Below, one piece after another: positions 42,909 to 51,707 of a DNA stretch of 64,000 nt. The notes beneath the pieces are model-generated. The model did no database searches and had not been told where the DNA came from. It saw nothing but the letters and a program-made list of their open reading frames with translations. Position 1 is the stretch's first letter; every line of letters begins with the position of its first letter. Position numbers and translations under genes: made by a program. The DNA comes from an uncultured Candidatus Saccharibacteria bacterium. Lineage in GTDB: Bacteria; Patescibacteriota; Saccharimonadia; Saccharimonadales; Saccharimonadaceae. The stretch covers positions 1-64,000 of the forward strand of contig CALHKE010000003.1 in NCBI GenBank assembly GCA_938033695.1. The letters run 5' to 3'.

Positions 42909-44714
42909 GTGAAAACTTATATTAATGTCTTTAAAACCGTGATGCGGATTGCTCCTGGCAGACGTCTGCAAGTTTTTCAATTAATCCTCAGTTACACGAT
43001 TAGTAATATTATTAAACTTCTTCCACCACTCGCTACCGCAGGTATTATTTCCGTGGTTACGCGCGCTTCTAATTTCAATGCCATCTGGTTCTATGTGATT
43101 TTATTTATCTTGTTTACGATTCTTTATTATTCGGTAAATTCTTGGAGTTATTACCTGGAAACTGGTCTGGTTCGCTATTATTATTCCACCACTCAGCACC
43201 TTCTGTTTAATCATATTGCAAAAAATCCTCTAATCCTCGAATCGATTTCTAAGGGTCGCATCACCGATACTTTTACGGAAGATGTCAGTTATATGTATAG
43301 TACCGTGCGCTCTGGCGTTTATGCCTTAACTAGTTTTTTCCAGCTCTTTTTGATCTTCCTGATTTTTAGTGCCAATAATATTTTTCTCGGTCTCCTCGCT
43401 CTCGTTGTCGATGCTATTTATATCTATTTAATGAATCAAAATTCTAAAGCCGCCGCCGTACGTTTTGATGGTATTCGTAAGAGCCAGGATAAAAACTGGG
43501 ATCTACTTTTTCAAATTCTCAATAATTTAAAACAAATCACCAGTCTCAGTCTCATGCCGAGTCTGACTTCTAAAATTGTTTCCAATAACGAAGTCTTTGA
43601 TATTCAAAATTCCAAGCGTTATAAAATTCTCAGCACTCGTTATTGTAAAATTCCGCTAATTACTCAGATTGGTAAGATCTCCATCTATGTTTTCTTAGGT
43701 TACCTAGTTTTTAATAATCAACTCACGATCGATAAACTTGTGCTTCTCGTTGGTTATTATGAAATGGTCATCCGAAATACCGATAGTGTACTTGAGGAAC
43801 TTTTAAATCTCAGCAACTATAGTATCCGTATTAAGCGTATCGATAATATTTTGAAATTTAAGAGTGATAATCAAATTGATTATGGTGATCTAGATAATGA
43901 TTATATCGAAGGGGAAGTAGTTTTTGATCACGTTACCTTCAAATTAAAAAATAAGAAAATTCTTGATAATATTTCTTTCCGTGCTCGCCCTAATGAAATT
44001 ACCACCATCGTTGGCCGTCCAGGTTCTGGTAAAACTACAATTATTAATTTGCTTTATCGCCTCTATGCTGTGAATTCCGGTAAAATTCTTATCGATAATG
44101 AATCAATTTATCATTATTCGAAAAAAGTTTATGCCTCAAATGTCTCTGGGGTTTTTCAAAATCCTTTCGTTTTTTCTGCCTCAATTCGCGAAAATCTCAA
44201 TATTATTAATCCCAATATTAAGGAACAAAATAAGGCCCTGAAGCGTGCGCGAATTTATCAAAAAATCACTAGCTTAAAAAATCAGTTTAACACCAAGATC
44301 GATCTCGAATCGAAAGTTTTAAGTGACGGTGATCTTCAGAAACTCGCCATCGCTCGCGCTCTTCTGACTAATGCGGAAATTTTAATTTTTGATGAAGTAA
44401 CCTCTCATGCTGATCCTGAGACGATTAAAGATATCGTAGAAATTCTCGAAGATCTAAAGCAGGATCACACAATTATTATCGTTACGCATCGTCCAGAGAT
44501 GATGAAAATTGCTGATCAAGTGATTGTTCTAAAAGAAGGGAAGATTATCTCTAAAGGTAAAAATAAAGATGTGCTTTCGAAGTCTGCTCTTTATCGTACA
44601 CTTCGCACTGCTACCTTTGTGGAAAATTCTGATGATGAAAAAGAATTCGAAAAAAGCGATCGCTCTTCCGATATTATTCCGCTCGATTCTATCTCTAATT
44701 CTATGATAAAATAA
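42909..44714 (+). CDS. ABC exporter (fused permease-ATPase)
   Basis: 601 residues from the GTG at 42909. An upstream GTG at 42858 is in frame but lies inside the rpmH terminator, so I rejected it. The N-terminal half is a six-helix ABC exporter domain (for example TNRAS-like segments around 40-300). The ATPase half has Walker A GRPGSGKTTIINLLYRLY, Q-loop VFQNPFVFSASIRENL, Walker B EILIFDEVTSHAD and H-loop IIVTHRPEM. The signature is altered to LSDGDLQKLAIARAL instead of LSGGQ. As a half-transporter it should work as a dimer. Its substrate is unknown, and its place between rpmH and rnpA is unusual. Confidence 0.88.
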   Translation: MKTYINVFKTVMRIAPGRRLQVFQLILSYTISNIIKLLPPLATAGIISVVTRASNFNAIWFYVILFILFTILYYSVNSWSYYLETGLVRYYYSTTQHLLFNHIAKNPLILESISKGRITDTFTEDVSYMYSTVRSGVYALTSFFQLFLIFLIFSANNIFLGLLALVVDAIYIYLMNQNSKAAAVRFDGIRKSQDKNWDLLFQILNNLKQITSLSLMPSLTSKIVSNNEVFDIQNSKRYKILSTRYCKIPLITQIGKISIYVFLGYLVFNNQLTIDKLVLLVGYYEMVIRNTDSVLEELLNLSNYSIRIKRIDNILKFKSDNQIDYGDLDNDYIEGEVVFDHVTFKLKNKKILDNISFRARPNEITTIVGRPGSGKTTIINLLYRLYAVNSGKILIDNESIYHYSKKVYASNVSGVFQNPFVFSASIRENLNIINPNIKEQNKALKRARIYQKITSLKNQFNTKIDLESKVLSDGDLQKLAIARALLTNAEILIFDEVTSHADPETIKDIVEILEDLKQDHTIIIVTHRPEMMKIADQVIVLKEGKIISKGKNKDVLSKSALYRTLRTATFVENSDDEKEFEKSDRSSDIIPLDSISNSMIK

Positions 44715-44718
44715 ATTA

Positions 44719-45066
44719 ATGCTAGCCAGTAAATATCGTTTTCATTCCAGAGGTGGCGTCAAATATACTTATCAAAAAGGGAAGACTATCCGCACACCGA
44801 AGTTCTCCCTGGTTTTTGCACCTAATCAACGTGGAAAACAACGTTTTGCTGTAGTGATTTCTAAAAAAGTGATTAAATCTGCGGTTGGTCGTAATCGTGT
44901 GCGCCGCCGTGTTTATGAAGCGATTCGCTTGAATCTTGCTGAGATTCCTGAGTCTTATGATTATATTTTTATTGTCTTTTCCAAAGATCTTAAAACTATG
45001 GAATTCACTAAACTTGAAAAATTAGTCTTGAAACTTACCGAACAGGCGAAGATTGCTAAGAAATAA
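44719..45066 (+). CDS. rnpA: Ribonuclease P protein component
   Basis: The protein subunit of RNase P, which trims tRNA 5' ends. It has 115 residues. The conserved segments are KYRFHSRGGVKYTYQKGKT at the N-terminus, FAVVISKKVIKSAVGRNRVR and RRRVYEAIR (the RNR signature). It begins four bases after the ABC exporter stop, so it is probably read from that transcript. The RNA subunit (rnpB) was not found in the window. Confidence 0.94.
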   Translation: MLASKYRFHSRGGVKYTYQKGKTIRTPKFSLVFAPNQRGKQRFAVVISKKVIKSAVGRNRVRRRVYEAIRLNLAEIPESYDYIFIVFSKDLKTMEFTKLEKLVLKLTEQAKIAKK

Positions 45067-45077
45067 AATATCTTTCA

Positions 45078-45086
45078 TGATATAAT
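45078..45086 (+). promoter_or_regulatory. Extended -10 promoter of yidC
   Basis: TGATATAAT ends seven bases before the yidC ATG and there is no Shine-Dalgarno. Confidence 0.5.
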
Positions 45087-45093
45087 TAATCAA

Positions 45094-46128
45094 ATGTTTG
45101 AGTTAATTGATTTTTTAATTGTTAATCCTATTATTAATATTCTTTTTGTAGTCTATAACTACATCGGTGATTTTGGTCTCGCTGTGATTATCTTCACTGT
45201 GGTGATCAAGTTTGCTACCTGGCCACTAGTCAAAAAACAATATCATCAGACTAAATTGATGAAAAAAATTCAACCAGAACTCGTCGAAATTCGCAAGCGT
45301 GCCAATGGTAACAAGCAACTCGAATCTCTCGAGATGATGAACCTTTATAAGAAACATAATATTAAGCCAATGGCTTCCATCTGGTCACTTCTGATTCAAT
45401 TACCAATTTTCTTTGCGCTATTTTTCGCTGTTCGCGTGATGGTTTTGCCTTCAACTTCTGATAATGTGGAAAAACGTGCCTATCCAGTAGTCGCTAAACT
45501 CGAACGTATTGATGAAGTAATTAATCTTCAAAAATCTTTCCTCGAAAATACTGGGGAAAAATCCTATGATTTTAAGCCTCAACTCTTCGGTACTGTCGAT
45601 CTTTCTACTCGTGCCGACCTGAAGACTAAGAGTGGTCTTTTCGTAATGGCGTTAGTCCTATTGGTCGCTGTGACTAGTTATTATATGGCTAATATGCAAA
45701 TTGCTCGCTCTAGTAAAAATAAGCAGAGCACTTGGAAGAAAATGATGGAAGATGCTAAGGCCGGTAAAGATCCAGATCAGGCGGATATTAATAATATGGT
45801 TTCCAAGCAAATGAGCTTCATGATGCCTTTGATGATGTTATTTTTCACCATGAATCTCCCGGGTGCTCTCGTCCTCTATTATTTCTTATCTAATCTCATC
45901 TCAGTGATTCAGCAAAAAATTGTTTTCGCTCATGTCGATGATGAAATGGATGATAATACAGATCGTGCGATTCTTCGTGAATTAAAATCTGCTAATAAGA
46001 AAATCCAAGAAGCCGAAATTATTGAAAATAAGAAAACTGGTACTAAAATCACTCGTATTAAAGCTCGTGATTCAAAATCTCAAAATAAACAGAAACATCA
46101 AAACTCATCCCTAGATTCAAAAAGCTAG
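45094..46128 (+). CDS. yidC: YidC/Oxa1 membrane protein insertase
   Basis: It inserts proteins into the cytoplasmic membrane, alone or with SecYEG. At 344 residues and without a large periplasmic domain it is the Gram-positive-type YidC. An N-terminal helix is followed by LAVIIFTVVIKFATWPLVKK and the helical-hairpin region LMKKIQPELVEIRKR. Three further helices follow (LLIQLPIFFALFFAVRV, then about 185-200 and 245-270) and a charged C-terminal tail rich in Lys. The order rnpA-yidC-jag is the classical one. Confidence 0.93.
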   Translation: MFELIDFLIVNPIINILFVVYNYIGDFGLAVIIFTVVIKFATWPLVKKQYHQTKLMKKIQPELVEIRKRANGNKQLESLEMMNLYKKHNIKPMASIWSLLIQLPIFFALFFAVRVMVLPSTSDNVEKRAYPVVAKLERIDEVINLQKSFLENTGEKSYDFKPQLFGTVDLSTRADLKTKSGLFVMALVLLVAVTSYYMANMQIARSSKNKQSTWKKMMEDAKAGKDPDQADINNMVSKQMSFMMPLMMLFFTMNLPGALVLYYFLSNLISVIQQKIVFAHVDDEMDDNTDRAILRELKSANKKIQEAEIIENKKTGTKITRIKARDSKSQNKQKHQNSSLDSKS

Positions 46129-46142
46129 GAGAAGGAGTTTTT

Positions 46143-46607
46143 ATGAATCGTGATGAATCGGTTCGCTTTGCTACAAAATATCTCGAAGATTTATTATCTT
46201 TCTTCGGAATTAACGTCGCAGTCTGGTCGACTATCGATGACCAAGTTATTCAATTAAGTGTCCCTAGCACCAGTTTAAATTCACTTTTAATCGGTAAGAA
46301 TGCTGGTAATCTACGTGCCTTACAACATATTGTTTCGATGGGCCTCACTATGAAAAATGCCGAAATTACTCGTGTGAATATCGATATTGCTGATTATAAA
46401 CATCAACGTATGGAACGTATCGAAAAGAAGGCTGAAGGTTGGATTAATAAGGTCCGCCAGACCGGGGAATCTATCACTCTCGAACTTAACGCCGCTGATC
46501 GCCGTGTGGTGCATAAATTAGCCGAAGATTATTCTGATATCTATACTCACTCGGAAGGGGAAGGACGCGAGCGACATTTAATTATCTCGAAGAAGAATCT
46601 TGATTAA
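46143..46607 (+). CDS. Jag/KhpB-like RNA-binding protein (KH and R3H)
   Basis: 154 residues that match the SpoIIIJ-associated (Jag/KhpB) family. The KH-like part has LIGKNAGNLRALQHIVSMGL at about 50-69. The R3H domain ends the protein with ELNAADRRVVHKLAEDY and the THSEGEGRERHLII segment. These proteins bind RNA and influence cell-wall synthesis. The jag_N domain of longer homologues is absent. A good Shine-Dalgarno (AGGAGAAGGAG) lies upstream, 15 bases from yidC, so the two are co-transcribed. Confidence 0.92.
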   Translation: MNRDESVRFATKYLEDLLSFFGINVAVWSTIDDQVIQLSVPSTSLNSLLIGKNAGNLRALQHIVSMGLTMKNAEITRVNIDIADYKHQRMERIEKKAEGWINKVRQTGESITLELNAADRRVVHKLAEDYSDIYTHSEGEGRERHLIISKKNLD

Positions 46608-46631
46608 TCTAGATTATACTTCTAAAAAAAA

Positions 46632-46657
46632 TACCGCTACTTTTAGCGGTAGTTTTT
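46632..46657. terminator. Bidirectional terminator between jag and the second LCP gene
   Basis: TACCGCTA/TAGCGGTA with a 4-base loop, A-rich on the left and T-rich on the right. It serves both convergent genes. Confidence 0.85.
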
Positions 46658-46667
46658 TACTTACATT

Positions 46668-48428
46668 TTAGTTCGTAGTTTTCTTGGTAGTTTCTTTACC
46701 GCGGATAATCACAAAGTCATAGCCATGACTCTTAACGCTCTGTGGCAGCTCAGATTTACCTTTTACTTCAATCTTGTAGTGATCCGTCAGACCCTTCTTT
46801 GCCACTGGTTTTTCACCGATTTGATAAATCGTTATATCTTGATAATCTGAAGTTGGCGCATTATCCGTCTCAATATTCTTAAAGCCCACTTTTTCTAGTT
46901 TCAGCTTCTCATCACTGGCCGCGCCGCGTTCACCAGAACCGTTCAGAACTAGGAGTCTAGCTGTCGCCACACTATCTACGTTTTCCGTAATAGCTTTCTG
47001 GATGTATTGGTGAATTTTTGTGTAGTTATTTAATCCTGCCGCTGGAATTACGTAGGAAATATTGATACCTTGCACTGGATAGCTAGCATTTGTTACGTAA
47101 GTTGTGCCATCTGGTAAATTAGCTAGTGGGAGAGTCTTCATATTTTCTGAATTAAATCCAGAAAGTAAGTGTGCGCCAGTTTTCATTTCATCGACCTTAA
47201 TATTGGTACGAATATTATCACCTAATGCATTTACTAGAGCGATCATAGCCGGAATATCCATACCTTTTTTCACGATTTTTTCTTTTACTGCGGTCAAGAT
47301 ACGTTGTTGGTTCTCACCACGCGAGAAATCTCCCCCCGCTACTCCGTGACGAGCGCGTGCTAAAGCTAAGGCTTTTTCGCCATTCAAAGTAGTTGGTGTA
47401 TTTTTCTTAATTACGATGTTAGTCCATCCATAGTCAGTAATATCTTCATCAAAAGTCACCTCGATACCACCCAGTGCGTCAACGATTTGGATTAGTGAAC
47501 CCCAGTTCAAATGAATGTAATATTGATTCTTCAATCCGGTCACGGTTTCTAGCACATTCATTACCGCTTGCGCACCAGCTTCCTCGTTTTTACCATTATT
47601 ACTGGCACAGGTGTAAACTTCATTAATCTTACCCGCATAACAAGCCTCACGACCGACTTTTAAATCGCGTGGAATACTAATCATATTCGCATTTTTTAAT
47701 TCTTGATTTAAAGTCACTTCCATCAGGGAATCGGTGAGTTGTGCACCGTCATGCACGCCACGACCTTCGTTGCCGCTCATATCGTATCCAGAAGTACCAA
47801 AAATTGCGATATTAGTCTGGCCGTTTGCATCGGCTTTGAGCGGAGTATATTTTTCACTTACTATAGTGCTGACGAAATCAAAAAGATTGGATTTACCACC
47901 GGTGATTTTAGTAATTATTTGGTTACCGTAAAAATAGCCAACTCCACCTACCACCAGTAGGAAAACTAAAAAGAAGCAAAGTTTTTTATGGCGGAAAATA
48001 AACGGTTTCTTTTTGGGCTTTTTATTTTTATTCAGCTCCTTATCAATTTCTTCGGAGTTGATATCCATTTCATCTTCATCATTCGGAAAACCACGTTTAT
48101 CGTTGTGATCCAAACTAAATTCGTTTTGTTTCTGGTCTTTTTCGAGATTAAAAGCTGAAATTGGTTCCAAAAAATCGTCGTAATTATCAGTTTGAGAGAA
48201 ATCTTCCGCTGCCACTTCTGGTTCATTCGATACGGTCTCAACTCTAGCGATTCTTGTTCGACTACGTTTTTCTTGTTGAATTTTTTCAATCTCTAATGGA
48301 TCAAGCAATTGTTTCTTCGGTAAAGGATTTGTCATATTTTTCTTAAAAACTGCAGTGGTATTTTTAGAATTCTGGGAGACCACCTTACTACGTCTCGGGG
48401 CTAAACCATCAATATAAGCGCTCTTCAT
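46668..48428 (-). CDS. LytR-CpsA-Psr protein with LytR_C domain
   Basis: 586 residues, the second LCP enzyme of the window. A 145-residue cytoplasmic N-terminus (basic, then acidic) precedes one helix (about 150-167). The LCP domain follows (IAIFGTSGYDMSG, QLTDSLMEVTLNQ, MISIPRDLKVGR, ALARARHGVAGGDFSRGENQ), and residues about 475-575 form a LytR_C domain (ARLLVLNGSGERGAA). It attaches glycopolymers to peptidoglycan. The ATG follows GGGAGG. It differs from the first LCP protein in its N-terminus and in having LytR_C, so the two probably have different partners. Confidence 0.92.
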   Translation of the reverse strand: MKSAYIDGLAPRRSKVVSQNSKNTTAVFKKNMTNPLPKKQLLDPLEIEKIQQEKRSRTRIARVETVSNEPEVAAEDFSQTDNYDDFLEPISAFNLEKDQKQNEFSLDHNDKRGFPNDEDEMDINSEEIDKELNKNKKPKKKPFIFRHKKLCFFLVFLLVVGGVGYFYGNQIITKITGGKSNLFDFVSTIVSEKYTPLKADANGQTNIAIFGTSGYDMSGNEGRGVHDGAQLTDSLMEVTLNQELKNANMISIPRDLKVGREACYAGKINEVYTCASNNGKNEEAGAQAVMNVLETVTGLKNQYYIHLNWGSLIQIVDALGGIEVTFDEDITDYGWTNIVIKKNTPTTLNGEKALALARARHGVAGGDFSRGENQQRILTAVKEKIVKKGMDIPAMIALVNALGDNIRTNIKVDEMKTGAHLLSGFNSENMKTLPLANLPDGTTYVTNASYPVQGINISYVIPAAGLNNYTKIHQYIQKAITENVDSVATARLLVLNGSGERGAASDEKLKLEKVGFKNIETDNAPTSDYQDITIYQIGEKPVAKKGLTDHYKIEVKGKSELPQSVKSHGYDFVIIRGKETTKKTTN

Positions 48429-48539
48429 TATTTGCCTCCCATCCTTAAGTTTTTATTTACCAAAAATAAATCAATAAACAAAATGCTCTGTAAAAATCTA
48501 ATTTTATTTATCCTCATCTAATATATAATTATATCAAAT

Positions 48540-48878
48540 ATGCGTTACAAATTGACTAAAAAACAAAAGCGTTTAATGGATTTTCTTGCTGAATTCATTA
48601 CTGAGCATGACCACTCACCATCCTATCGAGAAATCGCCTCTGGTCTAGGTTTGAAGAGTCCAGCTTCCGTGGCGGAACATATTGATAATTTAGTTGCTTT
48701 AGGTTTCTTGAAACGTGAAGAAGGTTCTGCGCGTTCACTGGTGATTATTGACCGCTCTTTTCCGGAAACTACGGAATTATTTAAGCAACGCCTCGAGTTT
48801 GCTACCGATGAAGAGGTTGAAATTCTTCAGCGAGCCGCCGAGATTCTTGGCCTAGAGCTTGAATCGGAAAATCTCTAA
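48540..48878 (+). CDS. LexA-type winged-helix protein without the protease domain
   Basis: 112 residues. The first 65 match the LexA DNA-binding domain: LTKKQKRLMDFLAEFITEH, SPSYREIASGLGLKSPASV and HIDNLVALGFLKREEGSAR. The S24 autoprotease domain that follows in true LexA (about 120 residues) is missing. Instead a short Glu-rich helix ends the protein. It may therefore be a regulator that is not cleaved by RecA. A TATAAT box lies ten bases before the ATG. A strong terminator follows, so it is a single-gene unit. Confidence 0.85.
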   Translation: MRYKLTKKQKRLMDFLAEFITEHDHSPSYREIASGLGLKSPASVAEHIDNLVALGFLKREEGSARSLVIIDRSFPETTELFKQRLEFATDEEVEILQRAAEILGLELESENL

Positions 48879-48884
48879 ACTTCT

Positions 48885-48914
48885 AAAATACTCCAAACTT
48901 TGGGGTATTTTTTT
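48885..48914 (+). terminator. Terminator of the LexA-like gene
   Basis: AATACTCCAAA pairs with TTTGGGGTATT (one T-G pair) followed by seven T, nine bases after the stop. Confidence 0.85.
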
Positions 48915-49178
48915 GTAGCCTAAAAAACTAGTTATATCCTAAAAACATACAATATACCTCTGTTAAATTACTAAATCCGAACAAAACCAAACACTAAAAC
49001 CGAACAAGATTTTATCAAACCAAACACCAATGTGGAAAAGTTAAAATGCTTGTGTAAAACCGTGGAAATTAAAACCGAACAAGAAAAATATCTTAAAATA
49101 TAAAACCTAAAACTTGTCAATGTGAATATGTGGAAAACTTCTCATCTTTTTTGTGGTAAAATTAAGCAAAGGAGGTTG
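48915..49178. other. Intergenic region with DnaA-box-like sites and short repeats
   Basis: TGTGGAAAA occurs at 49031-49039 and 49129-49137, and TGTGTAAAAC at 49051-49060. The 13-mer AAAACCGAACAAG occurs twice (about 48993 and 49072), beside the related ACCAAACAC. A TAAAAT box (49157-49162) precedes the next gene. No ORF is seen. Confidence 0.55.
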
Positions 49179-50447
49179 ATGAATTTTTCTGAACTGAAAG
49201 CTAAGCTTAGTAAGTCTGCGTCATCTATTTTTGGTGGGACAGAAGAAACTCAACCAAAAACAACTTCTTCCGAATCCGATTCTTTATGTGCGCCTGGTTT
49301 TGAATATCTAAAACCACACGATTATTATTTTGACGCCGCTTGTCAATCTCTTCGCCCACAGCCCGTCATTGATAGTTTGGTGGAATATTATACGGAATAT
49401 AATTCTTGCGGTGAACGGGTAAAATACGCTTGGGGTCAGAAAACCGACCAAAAAGTCGCGGAAACTCGCGAAAAAATTCTGAAATTCCTTAAGCTCAAGT
49501 CCAAGGATTATTTTGTTAGCTTCACCCTGAATACTACTTACGGACTTAATCTTCTGCTTAATCAATTTAATTTTAAGCAGGCTAATATTAAAACTATTGT
49601 TACTTCTGATATTGAACATAATTCAGTTTTTCTTTCCGCTTTATCAGCTTCACAAACTACTAAAATCGAGCGAATAGTTCTTACTCGTGATAATGACGGC
49701 TCAGTCCAAGTTTCCGAAATTCCTGATAATTCTATCGTCGTGATGAATGCTATGAGTAATTTTAATGGCGCGAAACTCAACCTTAAAGAAGTGGCCGAAT
49801 ATGTCCACTCGAGAAATGGTTTTATTATTGTCGATGCCGCTCAAGCGATGGCGCATAATTCCGAGCTTCTCCATAGTATCGAACCGGATGCCATCTGTTT
49901 TTCTGCACACAAAATGTATAGCGCCTCTCTCGGTGTCATTGTAATGAAAAAATCTTTTGCTAAATTTTTCGACACAACCTTTATTGGTGGTGGTATGGTA
50001 GATGATGTAAAAAAATCTTCCTATCTTCTTTCCGCCGATAATCCTGATCACTTGCACACTAAATTTGAGCCGGGCCTCCAGGCTTGGGGTGAAATCATCG
50101 CTCTTGGTACCAGTCTCGATTGGTTGAATTCTTTAGAAAAATCCGACCATGAACGTTTAGAAAAAAATATTAATCTGCTCTATGATTTTTTTAAAAATCA
50201 TCCAAAAATTCATCTCTTGAATCAAGCACCTGCCTCCACGATGTCTTTCTATGTTGAAGGTCTGGGCTCGCATCTCCTTGGTGAATCTTTATCTGACCAG
50301 GGAATTATGGTGCGTACCGGTTATTTCTGTGTTCATTACTATCTTTCTGAAATCAAAAAATATCCACCTCTTCTTCGTGTTTCTCTCGGTCTTCATAATT
50401 CCACCGCCGATGTCGCACATTTAATTAAGGTATTATCAAAAATTTAA
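49179..50447 (+). CDS. Class V aminotransferase / cysteine desulfurase-like protein
   Basis: 422 residues from the ATG at 49179, just after AAAGGAGG. An ATG 19 codons upstream is in frame but its extension looks unrelated to the family. It is a PLP enzyme: YYFDAACQSLRP at the N-terminus, HNSVFLSAL and VDAAQAMAH (PLP-phosphate and ring contacts), and the lysine of CFSAHKMYSASLGV as Schiff-base residue. A C-terminal cysteine (YFCVHYY) could carry persulfide. It resembles SufS/CsdA or MoCo-sulfurase-type proteins. The order with a CXXC membrane protein and a CapA-like gene does not point to Fe-S assembly, so its role is uncertain. Confidence 0.85.
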   Translation: MNFSELKAKLSKSASSIFGGTEETQPKTTSSESDSLCAPGFEYLKPHDYYFDAACQSLRPQPVIDSLVEYYTEYNSCGERVKYAWGQKTDQKVAETREKILKFLKLKSKDYFVSFTLNTTYGLNLLLNQFNFKQANIKTIVTSDIEHNSVFLSALSASQTTKIERIVLTRDNDGSVQVSEIPDNSIVVMNAMSNFNGAKLNLKEVAEYVHSRNGFIIVDAAQAMAHNSELLHSIEPDAICFSAHKMYSASLGVIVMKKSFAKFFDTTFIGGGMVDDVKKSSYLLSADNPDHLHTKFEPGLQAWGEIIALGTSLDWLNSLEKSDHERLEKNINLLYDFFKNHPKIHLLNQAPASTMSFYVEGLGSHLLGESLSDQGIMVRTGYFCVHYYLSEIKKYPPLLRVSLGLHNSTADVAHLIKVLSKI

Positions 50448-50459
50448 CAAAGGAAAAAC

Positions 50460-51707
50460 ATGGTTTGTATAGCAGCATTTATTATCTTAGCGCTTCTTTC
50501 GGTCTTTGTTGGCTTTCTTAGCCTCTTCAATAAAGCTCTCGGGAAAAAATATTGGGCCACTTTTAAGAAGGCCTGGCACTGTGTTTTTAAGAAGGTGCGT
50601 TTGCAAAAATGTGATACTAATTTTAAGGATGAAGTCAAAAATAGTCTGCTAAAGAAAGTGGTCTTAAAAAATCCTAAACTCGTCAAACCTCTCAGTGCTT
50701 TGATTGAAATTGTTTCCGTGGTGATTGTTTTTGTTACAGTTTGGTCTCTGGTGATTGCCATTAAATCTCTTCTTGCTCTTTGGGTTTTTGGTACCTGTAA
50801 TGTTTCAACGCCAAGTCAGTGTGGCCTCGGTGCGGAAGTTTGTAGTATTGATCAAGCCGAGCCGACTGATCCAATCGGTAAAATCGGCCGTAGTTTTGCC
50901 GAATGGGGCGAAATTTTTACCGCCATCCCGGATCGTCTCAAAACTTGGGACGCCAAAGATTATATTACCAATGTTTCTATTCCGATGATTACTATGGAAG
51001 AAGACAAAAAACTTACTGACTATGCGGACTCTTTTGATTCGATCATTAACTATTATCGTGATGGTAGTACTACTAGTGGATCGATTGCTGTAGACGTCTT
51101 TGATCCAGGCTGTGTGGTTTGTGCGAAATCTTACCAAGCTCAAAATAAATCTGGTTTCTTTAATAAACACTTTACTCTCGCCAATATTTACGCTATCCCA
51201 AATGGTGATAAATATAAATTTGAAAATTCTGGTTTCATCCGTGATTATCTCTATGCCACCGTACTTCGTATTAAGGAGCGTATTAAAAATCTTTCTAATG
51301 ATGAAATAAAAAATAATTCCGAATTAATGTCACTTATTATGGCCCCAAATTTCTTGATTAATGAAATTTATAGCGGGGAAGAATCTGGTGTACCAAATTA
51401 TCAGGCCTTCAATTACAAATACGAAACCGATCAGCTAACCTTTATGCTCGGTCAACATTATAGTTTTTATAACGTTAGCGATGCTGAAGTTCGCATTATT
51501 AGTCAGGCTGTCGATAAGCATCAAAACCAAAATATTCCTTATATTAAAATTAAGGAACGTGAACTCAATCAAAACCTCGCCAATCAATTAGAAACTGAAG
51601 CTAAAAATATGCAATCTCTCGTTCAGGATAAAATCCGTGCCAAGGGCATCCCAGTCGAAATTTACGATGGTAAAAAACATAACGGTCTCTATAAAGCTTC
51701 CTCATGA
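50460..51707 (+). CDS. Membrane-anchored protein with CXXC, possibly thioredoxin-fold
   Basis: 415 residues, no family recognised with certainty. Helices lie at about 1-22 and 84-106. The extracellular part has a cysteine pair near 120-128 (SQCGLGAEVC) and the segment SIAVDVFDPGCVVCAKSYQA (about 204-223). The beta-strand followed by CVVC and a helix is what a thioredoxin-fold active site would look like; this is inference. An AAGGAAA site precedes the ATG, and the stop overlaps the CapA-like start by four bases (ATGA), so the two are coupled. Confidence 0.7.
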   Translation: MVCIAAFIILALLSVFVGFLSLFNKALGKKYWATFKKAWHCVFKKVRLQKCDTNFKDEVKNSLLKKVVLKNPKLVKPLSALIEIVSVVIVFVTVWSLVIAIKSLLALWVFGTCNVSTPSQCGLGAEVCSIDQAEPTDPIGKIGRSFAEWGEIFTAIPDRLKTWDAKDYITNVSIPMITMEEDKKLTDYADSFDSIINYYRDGSTTSGSIAVDVFDPGCVVCAKSYQAQNKSGFFNKHFTLANIYAIPNGDKYKFENSGFIRDYLYATVLRIKERIKNLSNDEIKNNSELMSLIMAPNFLINEIYSGEESGVPNYQAFNYKYETDQLTFMLGQHYSFYNVSDAEVRIISQAVDKHQNQNIPYIKIKERELNQNLANQLETEAKNMQSLVQDKIRAKGIPVEIYDGKKHNGLYKASS

